A stretch of 47,401 nt of DNA. Origin: Thermosipho sp. (in: thermotogales). Its GTDB lineage: Bacteria > Thermotogota > Thermotogae > Thermotogales > Fervidobacteriaceae. Location of the stretch: assembly GCA_030153605.1 (NCBI GenBank), contig JASKLO010000010.1:1-47401 (forward strand). Direction: 5' to 3'. Every line of letters starts with the position of its first letter. Position 1 is the stretch's first letter. Below, piece by piece: positions 37,051-46,028 of the stretch. The position numbers and the translations under genes were made by a program. The notes under the pieces were generated by a model that searched no databases, was not told where the DNA came from, and saw nothing but the letters and a program-made list of their open reading frames with translations.

Positions 37051-37460
37051 TGAAAAGTTATACAAAATATTTGTGGTTTAATACCAAGAAAAGAAAGGAA
37101 CTTATTAGAATTACAGATACAATAGAAGAAATTGTAGAAGAAAGTGGTGTTAAGGAAGGATTATGCCTGGTTTCCGCTATGCATATAACAGCTGGTATAA
37201 TAGTTAATGACGATGAGCCAGGACTTCATAAGGATATATGGGAATGGTTAGAAAAACTTGCTCCTGTTTCTGATTATAACCATCATTGGACAGGAGAAGA
37301 TAATGGAGATGCTCATTTAAAAAGAATTTTGACTCATCATCAAGTTGTTTTGCCAGTTACAAACGGAAAATTAGACTTAGGTCCATGGGAACAGATTTTT
37401 TATGCCGAATATGACGGCCAAAGAAGAAAAAGAGTAGTTGTAAAAGTGATAGGTGAATGA
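37050..37460 (+). CDS. yjbQ: YjbQ/UPF0047 family protein
   Basis: 136-residue YjbQ family member. The diagnostic C-terminal half reads [40 protein letters not shown] and [20 protein letters not shown]. The histidine cluster resembles a metal or phosphate site. Some members show weak thiamine-phosphate synthase activity, but the physiological role is unresolved. ATG at 37050 overlaps the ligase stop. Confidence 0.9.
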   Translation: MKSYTKYLWFNTKKRKELIRITDTIEEIVEESGVKEGLCLVSAMHITAGIIVNDDEPGLHKDIWEWLEKLAPVSDYNHHWTGEDNGDAHLKRILTHHQVVLPVTNGKLDLGPWEQIFYAEYDGQRRKRVVVKVIGE

Positions 37461-37461
37461 C

Positions 37462-39153
37462 ATGGAACTTTCTCAATTTTATCGAACAGTTTTAGAATCA
37501 ATTGTTGAAGGTGTGATAATTGTTGATAAGGGCGCACGGATCTTGTACATTAACAAGACTGCCGTGCGTCTTTTAAATTTATCTGGAGATTTTATAGGAA
37601 AACCTGTTACAGAGGTAATACCTAATACAAGATTACATATTGTTGTAAGGACAGGTATTCCTGAAATTGATGAAGTACAGCATGTAGGAGAAAATATAAT
37701 TGTTACTTCTAGAATTCCTTTGAAAGATAAAAATGATAACATTGTTGGTGCAGTTGCAGTTTTTAGGGATATTACGAGTGTAAGAAAACTTGCTGAAGAA
37801 ATAACTAATTTGCATGAAATTGAGGCAAGACTAAAGGCTATTATTGATTCAACTTACGATGCCATTTCTGTGGCTGATGAATATGGGAATGTTGTACTTG
37901 TAAATAAAGCTTACACTGAATTAACAGGATTTAAACCAGAAGAAGTTATAGGAAAACCTGCTACAGTTGATATTGCTGAAGGAGAAAGTATACATATGAC
38001 AATTGCTAAGACAAAAAAGCCAATATATAATGCAAGATTAAAAGTTGGGCCTTCAAAAAAAGAAGTTATAGTAAATGCTCAACCACTATTCATAAAAGGG
38101 AAATTTAGTGGTAGTGTGGCTGTAGTTCATGATGTTTCAAGAATATTAGCTCTTACAAGAGAACTTGAAGAAATGCGAAGAATGATTAGGCAAGTTAAAG
38201 CTCAATATACATTTGAAGATATTATAGGAGACAGCGAGAAAATGGTAGTTGCAAAAGAGCAGGCAAAAAAGGTAGCAAAAACACCTGCCACAGTGCTTTT
38301 GAGAGGAGAAAGTGGAACAGGAAAAGAATTATTTGCTCATGCAATTCATAATGAAAGTAAAAGAAGCGATGGACCTTTTATAAGTGTTAATTGTGCTGCA
38401 ATTCCTGAAAATATACTTGAATTAGAACTTTTTGGTTATACAGAAGGAGCTTTCCTTGGTGCGAAATCAGAAGGAAAAATTGGATTAATTGAGGAAGCAG
38501 ATGGAGGTACTTTGTTCTTAGATGAAATAGGAAAAATGCCAATAAGTATACAAGCAAAAATTTTAAGGTTTATTGAAACTAAGGAGTTTTTACCTTTGGG
38601 TTCAACCAAAGTAAAAAAAGTTGATGTGCGAATAATAGCTGCTACGAATATGAATTTGGAAGAATTAGTTAAAAAGGAAAAGTTCCTTGCAGATTTATAT
38701 TTTAGATTAAATGTTTTTCCTATATATTTACCACCATTAAGGGAGATTAAGGAAGATATACCAAAGTTGGTTAATTATTTGTCAAGAAAAATAGCTCAGC
38801 AATTTGGAAGGAAAGTTGATGCTGTTTCACCTGTTGCGATAAAGTATTTGATGAGTTATGATTGGCCAGGTAATGTAAGAGAGTTAGAAAATGTTATAGG
38901 AAGAGCAATAATAAATATGAATATAAATGAAACAGTACTTGAAAAAAGACATTTTCCAACATTATTTCTTGAAAAAACAACAGAAAGTTTAAGATATGAA
39001 GGATCATTGAAATCTTTAATTGAAGACTTCGAAAGAAAGATTATAGAAAATGTTTTAAAAGAAAATAAGGGTGATAGAACAAAAACTGCTAAAAAACTTG
39101 GGATTAGTTTAAGAACCTTATATTACAAAATGCAAAGATACGGTTTATTATAA
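37462..39153 (+). CDS. PAS-PAS-AAA+ (sigma-54-activator-like) transcriptional regulator with GAFLGA loop
   Basis: 563 residues. Two PAS domains (~1-110, [15 protein letters not shown]; ~120-230, [20 protein letters not shown]) precede an AAA+ core (~245-485) with Walker A GESGTGKE near 281-288, Walker [12 protein letters not shown] near 355, [14 protein letters not shown] and [13 protein letters not shown] Fis-type HTH ends it ([20 protein letters not shown]). The sigma-54 contact loop is GAFLGA at 329-334, not GAFTGA; the threonine is replaced by leucine. ATG at 37462 follows AGGTGA; an in-frame GTG inside that site is rejected. As the last coupled gene before the MBL protein, it probably senses a metabolite of the cluster through PAS. 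Confidence 0.88.
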   Translation: MELSQFYRTVLESIVEGVIIVDKGARILYINKTAVRLLNLSGDFIGKPVTEVIPNTRLHIVVRTGIPEIDEVQHVGENIIVTSRIPLKDKNDNIVGAVAVFRDITSVRKLAEEITNLHEIEARLKAIIDSTYDAISVADEYGNVVLVNKAYTELTGFKPEEVIGKPATVDIAEGESIHMTIAKTKKPIYNARLKVGPSKKEVIVNAQPLFIKGKFSGSVAVVHDVSRILALTRELEEMRRMIRQVKAQYTFEDIIGDSEKMVVAKEQAKKVAKTPATVLLRGESGTGKELFAHAIHNESKRSDGPFISVNCAAIPENILELELFGYTEGAFLGAKSEGKIGLIEEADGGTLFLDEIGKMPISIQAKILRFIETKEFLPLGSTKVKKVDVRIIAATNMNLEELVKKEKFLADLYFRLNVFPIYLPPLREIKEDIPKLVNYLSRKIAQQFGRKVDAVSPVAIKYLMSYDWPGNVRELENVIGRAIINMNINETVLEKRHFPTLFLEKTTESLRYEGSLKSLIEDFERKIIENVLKENKGDRTKTAKKLGISLRTLYYKMQRYGLL

Positions 39154-39164
39154 GGGGGAATTAT

Positions 39165-39794
39165 ATGAATCTGAAAATTTTACACGAAGGTGGAATTATA
39201 AGCATTTCAAATAGAGTAAAAGCTTCTTTTGCTACTATTTCCATTTTGGAAACCGAAGATCGAAAAATTTTACTTGAGCCAGGTGACTATACAACGCAAA
39301 GTTTTTTAGAACAAAAGTTAAATGAAATGGGAATTTCACTTGAAATGATTACTGATATTGTACTTACCCATTTTCATTTAGACCACGCATATAATTCTAT
39401 CTTTTTTCCAAATGCTACAATACACGTTCACGAAAATTTCATGAAGAAAAATTACGATTCATTTGGGATGATTGTTGGAAAGCAATATAGAATGATATTA
39501 AATCATTGGAAGAATATAAAAACATTTAGTGATGGAGAAATACTTTTTGATACAATAAAAGTTTTCCATACTCCATGGCACGCTCGCGAGCATGCTTCTT
39601 TTGTAGTTGAAACTGAAAATTATGGAACGGTTTTTTTCCCAGGAGATATTGTAATGACTCGACTTGAGTTTTATGATATAATGAGAATGTTGAGAGATGA
39701 TGAATGCGCAAGATTTGTTCGTGAAATTGTCTCTAATTGTGATTATTTGGTGTTCACGCACGATAGTGCGATTAGTTTGGAAAAATGGAGGTGA
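39165..39794 (+). CDS. MBL-fold metallo-hydrolase
   Basis: 209-residue metallo-beta-lactamase superfamily protein. The metal motif is HFHLDHAYN (HxHxDH) near residue 67. Further ligands probably come from HTPWHAREHASF and FFPGDIVMT, with the last histidine in FTHDSAIS. These enzymes hydrolyse thioesters, lactones, phosphodiesters or act as oxidoreductase modules; no specificity signature is visible. It has a GGGGG ribosome site and its 3' end nearly touches glgA. Confidence 0.87.
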   Translation: MNLKILHEGGIISISNRVKASFATISILETEDRKILLEPGDYTTQSFLEQKLNEMGISLEMITDIVLTHFHLDHAYNSIFFPNATIHVHENFMKKNYDSFGMIVGKQYRMILNHWKNIKTFSDGEILFDTIKVFHTPWHAREHASFVVETENYGTVFFPGDIVMTRLEFYDIMRMLRDDECARFVREIVSNCDYLVFTHDSAISLEKWR

Positions 39795-39799
39795 AATTA

Positions 39800-41254
39800 A
39801 TGAAAATAGCATTAATTTCATATGAAGTATATCCCTTTGCTAAAGTTGGTGGACTTGCAGATGTAGTCGGAGCTTTACCAAAATACTTAGAAAAATTATC
39901 TGCAAAACCAATGGTTTTTATGCCACTTCACAAATTAGTTGAGAAAAATGCAGAAAAATTTTCATACAAATTAGAAAAAATAGTTGAGGGATTGGAAGTT
40001 CCTTTTTTAAGAACAAATGAAAAATTTGATATTTATGTTTCAAAAATTCCTGGTACAAATGTTCCAGTTTATTTTATTTCAAATAAATATTACTTTTCTG
40101 CTGAAGAAGTATATGATGGTCCAGATTTAGCAGAGCAAGCTATATATTTTTCAGCAGCTGTTTTAAAAGCATTAAAAGAATTGGATTTAGATGTGGATAT
40201 TTTGCATGTAAACGACTGGCAAACTGCGTTGATTCCAGTTTATTTGAAGACTTTATATAGAGAAGATCCTTATTTTTCGAAAAAAGCTACAATATTAACT
40301 ATTCATAACCTCGGTTATCAAGGAGTTTTTGAAAAAGATTATCTAAAATTTTCAGGACTACCTGATTGGCTTTACGATATTAATGGGCTAGAGTTTTATG
40401 GAAAAATTAATTTCTTGAAAGGCGGTATTTTATTTTCAGATATTATCAATACTGTAAGTCCAACATATGCACAAGAAATACAGACAAAAGAATATGGAGA
40501 AAAGTTAGATGGAGTTTTAAGGCTTAGAAGTGAAGATTTATACGGTATTTTGAATGGCATTGATTATGATGTCTATAACCCACAAACTGATACTAGAATT
40601 TATGTAAATTACTCACTTGAAGAAATAGAAAAAAAGTATGAAAACAAAAGAAAACTTCAGGAAGAGTTAGGTTTACCTGTGAAAGAAGTGCCTGTAATTG
40701 GTATGATTACAAGATTAGTGGATCAAAAAGGTCTAGATATTTTGGCAGACGTTTTTAGATACATTACACTTTTCGATGTTCAGTTTGTTTTGCTTGGTAC
40801 AGGTGATAAAAAATATGAAACAATGTTTAAAGAGTTTGAAAATGAATTTCCCGACAAAGTGTCTGCTAACATTAAATTTGATATAACTCTTGCACAAAAG
40901 ATATATGCTGGTTCAGATATGTTTTTGATGCCTTCAAGATATGAACCATGTGGATTGGGACAAATGTATAGTCTAAGATATGGAACAATTCCAGTTGTTC
41001 GATACACAGGAGGATTAGCGGATACAGTAAAAGAATATGACGAAGCAACTTTTAGTGGAAATGGTTTCGGTTTTAAAGAATATAATTCTGCTTATCTTTT
41101 AAAAGCTGTTGCAAGAGCTGTAGATTTTTACAAAAATAAAAAAGTACACTGGAAAAAAATTGTTGAAAATGCTATGAAAACGGATCTTTCATGGGAAAAA
41201 TCAGCTAAAGAATATTTAAAATTGTACGAAATAGCTAAAAATAAAATTTCATAG
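39800..41254 (+). CDS. glgA: Glycogen (starch) synthase, GT5
   Basis: 484-residue GT-B glycosyltransferase. The N-terminal ADP-glucose motif KVGGLADVVGALPK has its lysine at residue 15. HVNDWQTALIP, LTIHNLGYQGVF, a mid-protein GILNGIDYDVYNP, and C-terminal RYEPCGLGQMYSLRYGTIPV with TGGLADTV complete the family pattern. It extends alpha-1,4-glucan from ADP-glucose, but no glgC or branching enzyme gene is nearby. I start at ATG 39800 following GGAGGTGA; an in-frame ATG 15 bases upstream precedes that site. Confidence 0.94.
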   Translation: MKIALISYEVYPFAKVGGLADVVGALPKYLEKLSAKPMVFMPLHKLVEKNAEKFSYKLEKIVEGLEVPFLRTNEKFDIYVSKIPGTNVPVYFISNKYYFSAEEVYDGPDLAEQAIYFSAAVLKALKELDLDVDILHVNDWQTALIPVYLKTLYREDPYFSKKATILTIHNLGYQGVFEKDYLKFSGLPDWLYDINGLEFYGKINFLKGGILFSDIINTVSPTYAQEIQTKEYGEKLDGVLRLRSEDLYGILNGIDYDVYNPQTDTRIYVNYSLEEIEKKYENKRKLQEELGLPVKEVPVIGMITRLVDQKGLDILADVFRYITLFDVQFVLLGTGDKKYETMFKEFENEFPDKVSANIKFDITLAQKIYAGSDMFLMPSRYEPCGLGQMYSLRYGTIPVVRYTGGLADTVKEYDEATFSGNGFGFKEYNSAYLLKAVARAVDFYKNKKVHWKKIVENAMKTDLSWEKSAKEYLKLYEIAKNKIS

Positions 41255-41266
41255 GGAGGTAAAGAA

Positions 41267-42265
41267 ATGCCAGAATATAGGAAAGATCCAGTTGTAAAAA
41301 GATGGGTAATTATTGCAACTGAAAGAGCAAAAAGGCCACATGATTTTACTGTCCCAAAAGATGAAAATAAAAGTGGCTTTTGCCCATTTGATTATGGAAA
41401 TGAACATACAACTCCGCCAGAGATTTTGGCTTTTAGACCTGAAGATACAGAACCTAATTCCCCAGGTTGGTGGGTTCGTGTAGTTCCCAATAAATTTCCT
41501 GCAGTTAGTCCAGAGCTTGAAATAAGAAAATATGGTCATGGAATGTATGATGCTATGACAGGTTTTGGATATCACGAAGTAATTATTGAAACACCTGATC
41601 ACAATAGCACTTTTGCCCTTTTTGATGATAGGCAAGCCGAAGAAGTAGTTTGGGCTTATGTAAAAAGATTTAATGAAATTTCTAAAGACGAAAGAATAAA
41701 ATACGTTCTTATTTTTAGAAATCATGGAATCTTAGGTGGCGCATCGCTTTCTCACCCTCATAGCCAAATTATTGCTATACCAAGTGTCCCAAAAAGAGTT
41801 TTAGAAGAATTAAATGGTTCAAAAGACTATTATGATTACAAAGAAAGATGTGTGTTTTGTGATATGATTTCTCAAGAAAAAATTGAAAACAAAAGAGTTG
41901 TAGAAGAAAATGATAACTTTATTGCATTTGCTCCATATGCTTCAAGATTTCCTTTTGAAGTTTGGATAGCTCCCAAAAGACATTCCCATAATTTTGGAAG
42001 CATAACTGAGGTAGAAGTGAAAGAGTTTTCCAAAATTTTGAGAAATACTTTATATAGGATTTATAAAGTATTAGATAATCCTCCTTATAATTTTGTTATC
42101 CATACTTCTCCAACATATGAAGAAGGTAAAGTATATTATCATTGGCATGTTGAAATTATGCCAAGGTTAACTAGAGTAGCTGGATTTGAATGGGGTTCTG
42201 GTTTCTATATCAACCCCGTTCCACCCGAAGACGCTGCAACATATCTTAAAGAAATAGAAATATAA
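41267..42265 (+). CDS. galT: Galactose-1-phosphate uridylyltransferase
   Basis: 332-residue HIT-superfamily enzyme of the Leloir pathway, exchanging UMP between UDP-glucose and galactose-1-phosphate. The nucleotidylated histidine is H165 in LSHPHSQI. A first zinc-type segment reads FCPFDYGNE and a second CVFCDMI. VVPNKFPAV, FAPYASRFPFEVWIAP and HWHVEIMPR complete the two HIT halves. It follows glgA with GGGAGG, suggesting that galactose is channelled to storage sugar. Convergent cation-efflux genes start beyond the terminator. Confidence 0.93.
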   Translation: MPEYRKDPVVKRWVIIATERAKRPHDFTVPKDENKSGFCPFDYGNEHTTPPEILAFRPEDTEPNSPGWWVRVVPNKFPAVSPELEIRKYGHGMYDAMTGFGYHEVIIETPDHNSTFALFDDRQAEEVVWAYVKRFNEISKDERIKYVLIFRNHGILGGASLSHPHSQIIAIPSVPKRVLEELNGSKDYYDYKERCVFCDMISQEKIENKRVVEENDNFIAFAPYASRFPFEVWIAPKRHSHNFGSITEVEVKEFSKILRNTLYRIYKVLDNPPYNFVIHTSPTYEEGKVYYHWHVEIMPRLTRVAGFEWGSGFYINPVPPEDAATYLKEIEI

Positions 42266-42298
42266 AAGGGCGAATTTTATCGCCCTTTATTTTTTTTC
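42265..42298. terminator. Bidirectional terminator between galT and the CDF operon
   Basis: AAAGGGCGA (42265-42273) pairs with TCGCCCTTT (42280-42288) around ATTTTA and is followed by ATTTTTTTT. The arms include the ends of both convergent genes. Confidence 0.85.
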
Positions 42299-43195
42299 AT
42301 CAAGTCCATAAGGTTCTGTTTCTTCGTTTTTAATAGGTTCTACGTGAATAACAATATCAAAAAGTTTTTCGTCTAGAGAGTCAGAAATTTTTGATTTTAA
42401 ACAATTAGTTATTTCATGAGCTTTTTCAACAGTTAGATTAGGATCAACTTCTATATCCATATCAATGTCATATTTATTACCAACTTTCCTAATTCTAACT
42501 TTATGAGGGTTATGTACCCCCTCACATTGTTTGCAAGACTCAAATACCACATCATATAACCATTCTTCGCCAGGATGAATCCCATCCATTAAAGAATAAA
42601 AATTTTCGCTAAAAATTTCAAAAGAAACTTTAATTATAATTAAGGACATAAATAAACCAACGACAGGGTCCATCCAAGGTAGTCCAATTTTATTCAAAAA
42701 TACACCAATAAACACAAGAGAAGAAAGCATAATATCATTTCTCATATTTAATGCTTCAGCTATTATAGATTGTTTGTTGTATTTTTTTCCGGCACGATAT
42801 TCAAGAATAAAAAGTAAAAACTTTGCAAATATTGAAATAGAAGTAATAACTAATGGAATAATACCAATAATTGTATGATAGTCTTTGGTTATAATTCTTT
42901 TAATACTTTCAATGGAAAGAGATACCCCAGCATAAAACATTATAAAGGAAATAATTTTTGCAGAAATATTTTCAATTTTGTGGTGTCCATATGGGTGAAG
43001 TTTATCAGGAGGTTTTGAAGAGAATCTAGTTGAAAAATAAACTATAGATGAAGTTAAAATATCAGTAGATGTGTCTATACCATCTGCAAGTATGGCCATG
43101 CTATTGAAAATAATTCCTGTTAAAACCTTTAAAAAGGCTAAAAGTGCATTCGTAATTACTGCAAAAGTTGTTATTTTTTTAAGAGATTTTTCCAA
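42287..43195 (-). CDS. Cation diffusion facilitator metal efflux protein
   Basis: 303-residue CDF transporter with six predicted membrane segments. The metal-site motifs are SMAILADGIDTSTD near the start of helix 2 and NMRNDIMLSS in helix 5, equivalent to the HxxxD and DxxxD sites with HPYGHHKIE in the first loop. A cytoplasmic ferredoxin-like C-terminus runs DIDMDIEVDPNLTVEKAHEI. It exports divalent metals such as zinc, iron or manganese. I start at TTG 43195, six bases after GAGGTG; the frame continues upstream into the nicotinamidase gene without a site. Confidence 0.9.
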   Translation of the reverse strand: MEKSLKKITTFAVITNALLAFLKVLTGIIFNSMAILADGIDTSTDILTSSIVYFSTRFSSKPPDKLHPYGHHKIENISAKIISFIMFYAGVSLSIESIKRIITKDYHTIIGIIPLVITSISIFAKFLLFILEYRAGKKYNKQSIIAEALNMRNDIMLSSLVFIGVFLNKIGLPWMDPVVGLFMSLIIIKVSFEIFSENFYSLMDGIHPGEEWLYDVVFESCKQCEGVHNPHKVRIRKVGNKYDIDMDIEVDPNLTVEKAHEITNCLKSKISDSLDEKLFDIVIHVEPIKNEETEPYGLDEKK

Positions 43196-43205
43196 GTTTT
43201 TCACC

Positions 43206-43730
43206 TCATTTAATATTAACATTTAAAACTTCATTCATTAGTTTTAATGAAAAGTCGTACATATAATTATCATAACTAATTGTTCCTTCTTTAAAAACAT
43301 TCACTTTTATATCTCTATTTCTTAACTCTTCAACAGTGAATAAAACACAAATATTTGTAACAAGTCCTACAACATCAGTTTCTTCAATTTTCAAAGATTT
43401 CACAATTTTATCAAGATTTGTATTAAAAAATGCTGAATATCTATTTTTCTTTATAAAAAAAGCGTTTTTGTAATCTGCAATAATTTTTTTTATTTCATCA
43501 ATTATCTCTGCACCATAAGTGTTTTTAATACAATGTTTGGGCCATATTTCAAATTCTTTATCATCTTCTTTATGCCAATCTTGTGTAAAAATAATTGGTA
43601 AATTTTGACTCTTGTATTTTTCGATTAAATTTAAAACAAAAGGAATTATTTTATCAGCGCCATCAAAATAAAGCGCTCCTCCCTTTTTTGCAAAATCGTT
43701 TTGCATATCTATAACAAAAAGAGCCTTCAT
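43206..43730 (-). CDS. pncA: Nicotinamidase-like isochorismatase-family hydrolase
   Basis: 174-residue cysteine hydrolase. The catalytic triad is D8 (VIDMQNDF), a lysine in IKKNRYSAFF (94 or 95), and C128 (VTNICVLF). Metal ligands D51 and H53 (QDWHKED) and H66 in WPKHCIKNTYGAE match the nicotinamidase pattern WPxHC, so I favour nicotinamide to nicotinate hydrolysis over isochorismatase. It would feed the niacin salvage genes (niaR/niaP, nadE) elsewhere in the window. It lies in a run of minus-strand genes; the CDF gene starts 10 bases after its stop. Confidence 0.82.
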   Translation of the reverse strand: MKALFVIDMQNDFAKKGGALYFDGADKIIPFVLNLIEKYKSQNLPIIFTQDWHKEDDKEFEIWPKHCIKNTYGAEIIDEIKKIIADYKNAFFIKKNRYSAFFNTNLDKIVKSLKIEETDVVGLVTNICVLFTVEELRNRDIKVNVFKEGTISYDNYMYDFSLKLMNEVLNVNIK

Positions 43731-43744
43731 ATTTTCACTCCTTT

Positions 43745-44608
43745 TTAAATTGTTCTTTTAAATCCTTCTCCAAGAACATATCTAGATTCATTAACTATTA
43801 CAAAAGCATTGGGATCAACCTTCTTTACAAAATTAATTAATTCATTCAATTCTCTTCTTCTTATTGAAACAAATATTATCTCTCTGTCTTTTCCAGTGTA
43901 TCCTCCTTTACCCTTGAGATATGTAAAACCTCTTCCCATTTCATTTAAAATAAAATTAGCAATTGGTTCATTTTTATCAGTAATTATTGTAACTGTTATG
44001 GCAAGTTCTAAACCTTTTAGGACAAAATCTATTGTTATACCGTTAATTATAATTGCTAGTATTGAATACATACCAATTTGTGGATTGAATGCTACACCGG
44101 CCAAGAAACCTATAGTAAAATCAATGATTAATAAACTAGTACCTATAGGAAGGCTGAAAAATTTATTCATTATTTTTGCAATTATATCTGTTCCACCAGT
44201 AGATGAATTTTGAGCAAAAGTAATAGCCATACCAACAGCAGTTAAAATATCTCCAAAAAATACTGCTAGAATAAGATCTTCTGTAGTAAATTTTGGAACT
44301 TTTACAATCCTATCAAAAAAGTCAATTAAAAAGTTTAACATAAAAGTACAGTATATAGTTTTATGACTGAAATCAAATCCAATTGTAAAAAAAGCAATTA
44401 AAAATAATAAAATATTGAGAATGTACATCCAAACACCAACAGGTAATGCGAAAACTGAGTGCAAAATTATCGCAAGACCTGAGGCTCCTCCAGCAGCTAT
44501 ATTATTAGGAATAAGAAACATTACTAAACCTAGAGCTGTAATAGCTACGCCAATTGTTGAAAAAATATATTCTTTAATAACTTGTGATTTAGAAAGATTA
44601 ATTTCCAT
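43745..44608 (-). CDS. yitT: YitT family membrane protein
   Basis: 287 residues with five or six hydrophobic segments in the first ~200 (ALGLVMFLIPNNIAAGGASG, VGMAITFAQNSSTGGTDIIA). They are followed by a soluble DUF2179 domain (GRGFTYLKGKGGYTGKDREI and IIFVSIRRREL). The repeated GGAS/GGTD motifs are hallmarks of the family. The substrate is unknown; members have been proposed as transporters with a C-terminal sensor. GGGGGG precedes the ATG. Confidence 0.88.
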   Translation of the reverse strand: MEINLSKSQVIKEYIFSTIGVAITALGLVMFLIPNNIAAGGASGLAIILHSVFALPVGVWMYILNILLFLIAFFTIGFDFSHKTIYCTFMLNFLIDFFDRIVKVPKFTTEDLILAVFFGDILTAVGMAITFAQNSSTGGTDIIAKIMNKFFSLPIGTSLLIIDFTIGFLAGVAFNPQIGMYSILAIIINGITIDFVLKGLELAITVTIITDKNEPIANFILNEMGRGFTYLKGKGGYTGKDREIIFVSIRRRELNELINFVKKVDPNAFVIVNESRYVLGEGFKRTI

Positions 44609-44630
44609 TAAATCCCCCCTAACCTTCTAA

Positions 44631-45914
44631 CTATTTAATAATTTCACCATACAAAGGACCTGCGGTTATTTTGTTGACTTTTACAATTACCTTTTTTCCA
44701 ATAAGATCAGGAGAAGCTTTAAATGCAATAATTTTGTTTCTTATATCTCTACCATAAAAATATCCTGTTTTTCCTTCTGATTCAACAATTACTTCTACTT
44801 CTTTTCCTAAATATTTCTCATTTAACTTTCGATTAATTTCTTTTTGTAAATTAAGAATATATGCCATTCTTCTAGTTTTTACTATTCTTGGGACGTTGTC
44901 TTCAAAATATTTCCAAGCAATAGTTCCTTCTCTTGGTGAATAAATGGCAAGATTGAGCCTTTCAAATTCTATTTCTCTAACCAATTTTACTGTGTCTTCA
45001 AAATCTTCTTCAGTTTCATCTGGAAAGCCTACAATTATATCACTTGTTATTGAAGCGTCTGGAACAATCTCGCGAATTTTTTTGATTAATTCCTTGTACT
45101 CTTCTATTGTATACCTTCTGTTCATTTTTTTTAGAATTTTGTTGCTTCCGTGTTGAACGGGCAAATGAATGTTTCTACCAATTTTGGGACTATTAGCAAT
45201 TTCATAAGCGATTTCTAATGAAAAATCAGTAGGATAAGAAGTTAAAAACCATATTCTTTCAATTTCATCAATCTTTGAGGTTTCGTGCAATAATTTAGCT
45301 AGGCTTGTACCATCATTTAAGTCTTTACCATATGCATCGACATTCTGACCTAGAAAAGTAATTTCTTTGATACCTTTCTTAGTTAAATTATTTATTTCTT
45401 CCAAGATTTCCGACATTTTTCGAGATTTTTCTCTTCCTCTAGTATAAGGAACAATACAATATGTACAAAATCTATTACATCCATATATGATAGTAATCCA
45501 TGCATGATATTTTGAACTTCTTCTCAAAATGTTTTTATAATCTATTTGATCAAGTAAATCATCAAAAAATGCAACTTTTTTATTTTTTAAAGAAAGTTCA
45601 ACTGCTTCTGAAATTCTTGGAATTGCTCTTGTACCAATAACAAAATTTACCCCACGTCTAAAAAGGTTTTCTCTTTCTTTTTCCGCTCCACAACCCATTA
45701 TTCCTACTTTTTTATTCTTTTTTCTTAATTCACCAATAGTACTGAAAAACTTATCTTCTGCTTTTTTTCTCACAACACAAGTGTTTAGTATAACTACATC
45801 TGCTTCATCTTCATTATCTATTACTTCAAAGCCATCTTGTTCTAGGTAGTATTGTGCTACTTCACTATCATTTTCATTCATTTGACACCCAAATGTTTTA
45901 ATGTAAATTTTCAT
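44631..45914 (-). CDS. miaB: tRNA-2-methylthio-N6-isopentenyladenosine synthase
   Basis: 427-residue radical SAM methylthiotransferase that adds the methylthio group at position 37 of tRNAs reading U-starting codons. The N-terminal auxiliary cluster cysteines are C10 ([11 protein letters not shown]), C46 ([10 protein letters not shown]) and C75 (MGCGAEKE). The radical SAM cluster is C146-C150-C153 (CNRFCTYC), followed by the LGQNVDAYG segment and a C-terminal TRAM domain ([15 protein letters not shown]). The MQNxSE-type signature supports MiaB over MtaB or RimO. GCAGGAGGG precedes the ATG. Confidence 0.93.
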   Translation of the reverse strand: MKIYIKTFGCQMNENDSEVAQYYLEQDGFEVIDNEDEADVVILNTCVVRKKAEDKFFSTIGELRKKNKKVGIMGCGAEKERENLFRRGVNFVIGTRAIPRISEAVELSLKNKKVAFFDDLLDQIDYKNILRRSSKYHAWITIIYGCNRFCTYCIVPYTRGREKSRKMSEILEEINNLTKKGIKEITFLGQNVDAYGKDLNDGTSLAKLLHETSKIDEIERIWFLTSYPTDFSLEIAYEIANSPKIGRNIHLPVQHGSNKILKKMNRRYTIEEYKELIKKIREIVPDASITSDIIVGFPDETEEDFEDTVKLVREIEFERLNLAIYSPREGTIAWKYFEDNVPRIVKTRRMAYILNLQKEINRKLNEKYLGKEVEVIVESEGKTGYFYGRDIRNKIIAFKASPDLIGKKVIVKVNKITAGPLYGEIIK

Positions 45915-45980
45915 CTTTTCCCTCCTGCTTTAACATTCAAAATAATTCTATCATTTTAAAAAATTTTTTCTACAAATTAA

Positions 45981-46010
45981 ATTTAACAGAAGTGTTAAAT
46001 ATGTTAAAAT
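45981..46010 (+). promoter_or_regulatory. Acyltransferase promoter overlapped by an inverted repeat
   Basis: TTAACA (45983-45988), a 16-base spacer and TAAAAT (46005-46010) make a plausible promoter. The -35 lies inside a perfect inverted repeat: ATTTAACA (45981-45988), GAAG, TGTTAAAT (45993-46000), followed by another ATGTTAAA. It could be an operator controlling the acyltransferase, and possibly the divergent miaB operon. Confidence 0.5.
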
Positions 46011-46028
46011 AAAAAAGGGGCGAATTTA

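Noticed and set aside
39498-39821. 107-codon minus-strand frame across the MBL gene and the glgA start
   Set aside because: Antisense to two well-supported genes, no site and no motif.
43206-43730. True isochorismatase
   Set aside because: The WPKHC motif and metal-binding D51/H53/H66 pattern match nicotinamidases, and no siderophore or menaquinone genes are near.
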